A stretch of DNA of 5,626 nt from Pseudomonadota bacterium (GTDB taxonomy: Bacteria; Pseudomonadota; Alphaproteobacteria; Rhizobiales; Xanthobacteraceae): NCBI GenBank assembly GCA_021823875.1, contig JAKAMD010000239.1, positions 1-5,626 of the forward strand, in the 5' to 3' direction. This document shows, piece after piece, positions 5,110-5,626 of this stretch; positions within the stretch are counted from its first letter, which is position 1; the number at the start of each line of letters is the position of its first letter. The notes below the pieces were generated by a model. That model worked only from the letters and a program-made list of their open reading frames with translations. It was not told where the DNA came from and made no database searches. The translations under genes were made by a program, and so were the position numbers.

Positions 5110-5626
5110 TCAGTACTGCGTGAATCGCTGTTCCTGGGCGATGGCGGCGTAATTGATCTTTGCCGCACCGGCTTCGCCCGCCTGATGCTGGTGATGGTTC
5201 TCGCCGGCCCGCGCGGACCTCACACGATGGCGCAGCGCCATCATGGCATGCGTGGTCGAACGGTGCGCCTCCGTCACAGGCCGCTTGCCGTGTTTGGCGA
5301 TCATCGGCGACGGGAGCACCGGCACCGACTTCGGCCGCTCGCCGGGCGCCACCACCTGCACGATGTGGTAGCCGCGCTGCTTGAGTTCCTTCAGCAGGGT
5401 CGGCAGTGCCTGCGCGGTGGTCGGGTGGATATCGTGCAGCAGCAGCACGCCGCGATGACCCTTGGCCTCGATGCGCTTGATCGCCAGCCGCACGATCGCG
5501 TCCGCGGTGATGCCGTGATGCCAGTCGTCGGCGACCTCGTCGGCACTCCAGACCGCAAGCTTCTGCGAGGCCAGGAAGGTCTCCAGCTGTCTGCCGCGCG
5601 CCAGGCCGGGAATGCGGAAGAAGGGC
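5110..5626 (-). CDS. Divergent NodB-type polysaccharide deacetylase, C-terminal part only
   Basis: The gene is read leftward from the right edge; its 5' end lies outside the window and 171 residues are visible. NodB-homology enzymes remove N- or O-acetyl groups from glycans with a metal ion, usually in the envelope. A signal peptide cannot be checked here. The visible part starts at PFFRIPG (5605-5625), matching NodB motif 3 (R/P/G), followed by LAVWSADEVADDW (VWSAD at 5539-5553) and the motif 5 block VLLLHDIHPTTAQALPTLLKEL (HDIHP at 5422-5436), all typical of rhizobial deacetylases. The domain ends near GYHIVQVV. About 75 further residues form a basic, His/Ala-rich low-complexity tail with HHQHQ. 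The internal GTG at 5493 is not the start, because the frame continues open and conserved to the edge. The substrate (peptidoglycan, exopolysaccharide or chitooligosaccharide) is unknown. The His-Asp metal site of motifs 1 and 2 is outside the window. Confidence 0.88.
   Translation of the reverse strand, partial: PFFRIPGLARGRQLETFLASQKLAVWSADEVADDWHHGITADAIVRLAIKRIEAKGHRGVLLLHDIHPTTAQALPTLLKELKQRGYHIVQVVAPGERPKSVPVLPSPMIAKHGKRPVTEAHRSTTHAMMALRHRVRSARAGENHHQHQAGEAGAAKINYAAIAQEQRFTQY

Overview
The window reads as chromosomal DNA of a GC-rich alphaproteobacterium of the Rhizobiales, most like Bradyrhizobium, Rhodopseudomonas and their relatives. The case rests on a propionyl-CoA carboxylase alpha subunit of the alphaproteobacterial type, a NodB-family deacetylase with the HDIHP motif typical of rhizobial copies, high GC at third codon positions, and an intergenic palindrome of a kind I recall as dispersed in those genomes. 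The genus is an inference.

Layout, left to right. At 1-1128 (+) lies the C-terminal part of pccA, which runs in from the left edge. A cloverleaf-like palindromic repeat (1130-1237) fills the gap to a small gamma-glutamylcyclotransferase-fold gene (1249-1713, +). A 274-bp AT-richer intergenic region with a tandem 20-bp repeat and several dyads follows. It leads to a GAF-GGDEF diguanylate cyclase (1988-3247, +). An acylphosphatase (3360-3662, +) then converges on, and overlaps the tail of, lipB (3587-4363, -). Divergent from lipB is an 80-residue FliN-type SpoA protein (4430-4672, +). A tRNA-Leu(GAG) with encoded CCA (4824-4908, +) is followed by an intrinsic terminator and a run of further hairpins. 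The right edge holds the C-terminal part of a polysaccharide deacetylase (5110-5626, -).

The genes do not form one pathway. PccA feeds propionyl-CoA to methylmalonyl-CoA, and LipB supplies lipoyl groups to 2-oxoacid dehydrogenases. The cyclase (c-di-GMP) and FliN (flagellar switch) both bear on motility, but nothing ties them into one operon. Strand changes and gaps suggest mostly single-gene transcription units.

I found no convincing new multi-gene system, phage, IS, CRISPR or toxin-antitoxin locus. The points most worth a second look are non-coding: the cloverleaf repeat abutting a ribosome binding site, the repeat and palindrome cluster ahead of the cyclase, a hairpin over the lipB ribosome binding site, and the hairpin chain after the tRNA. 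The coding overlap of acylphosphatase and lipB is also notable.
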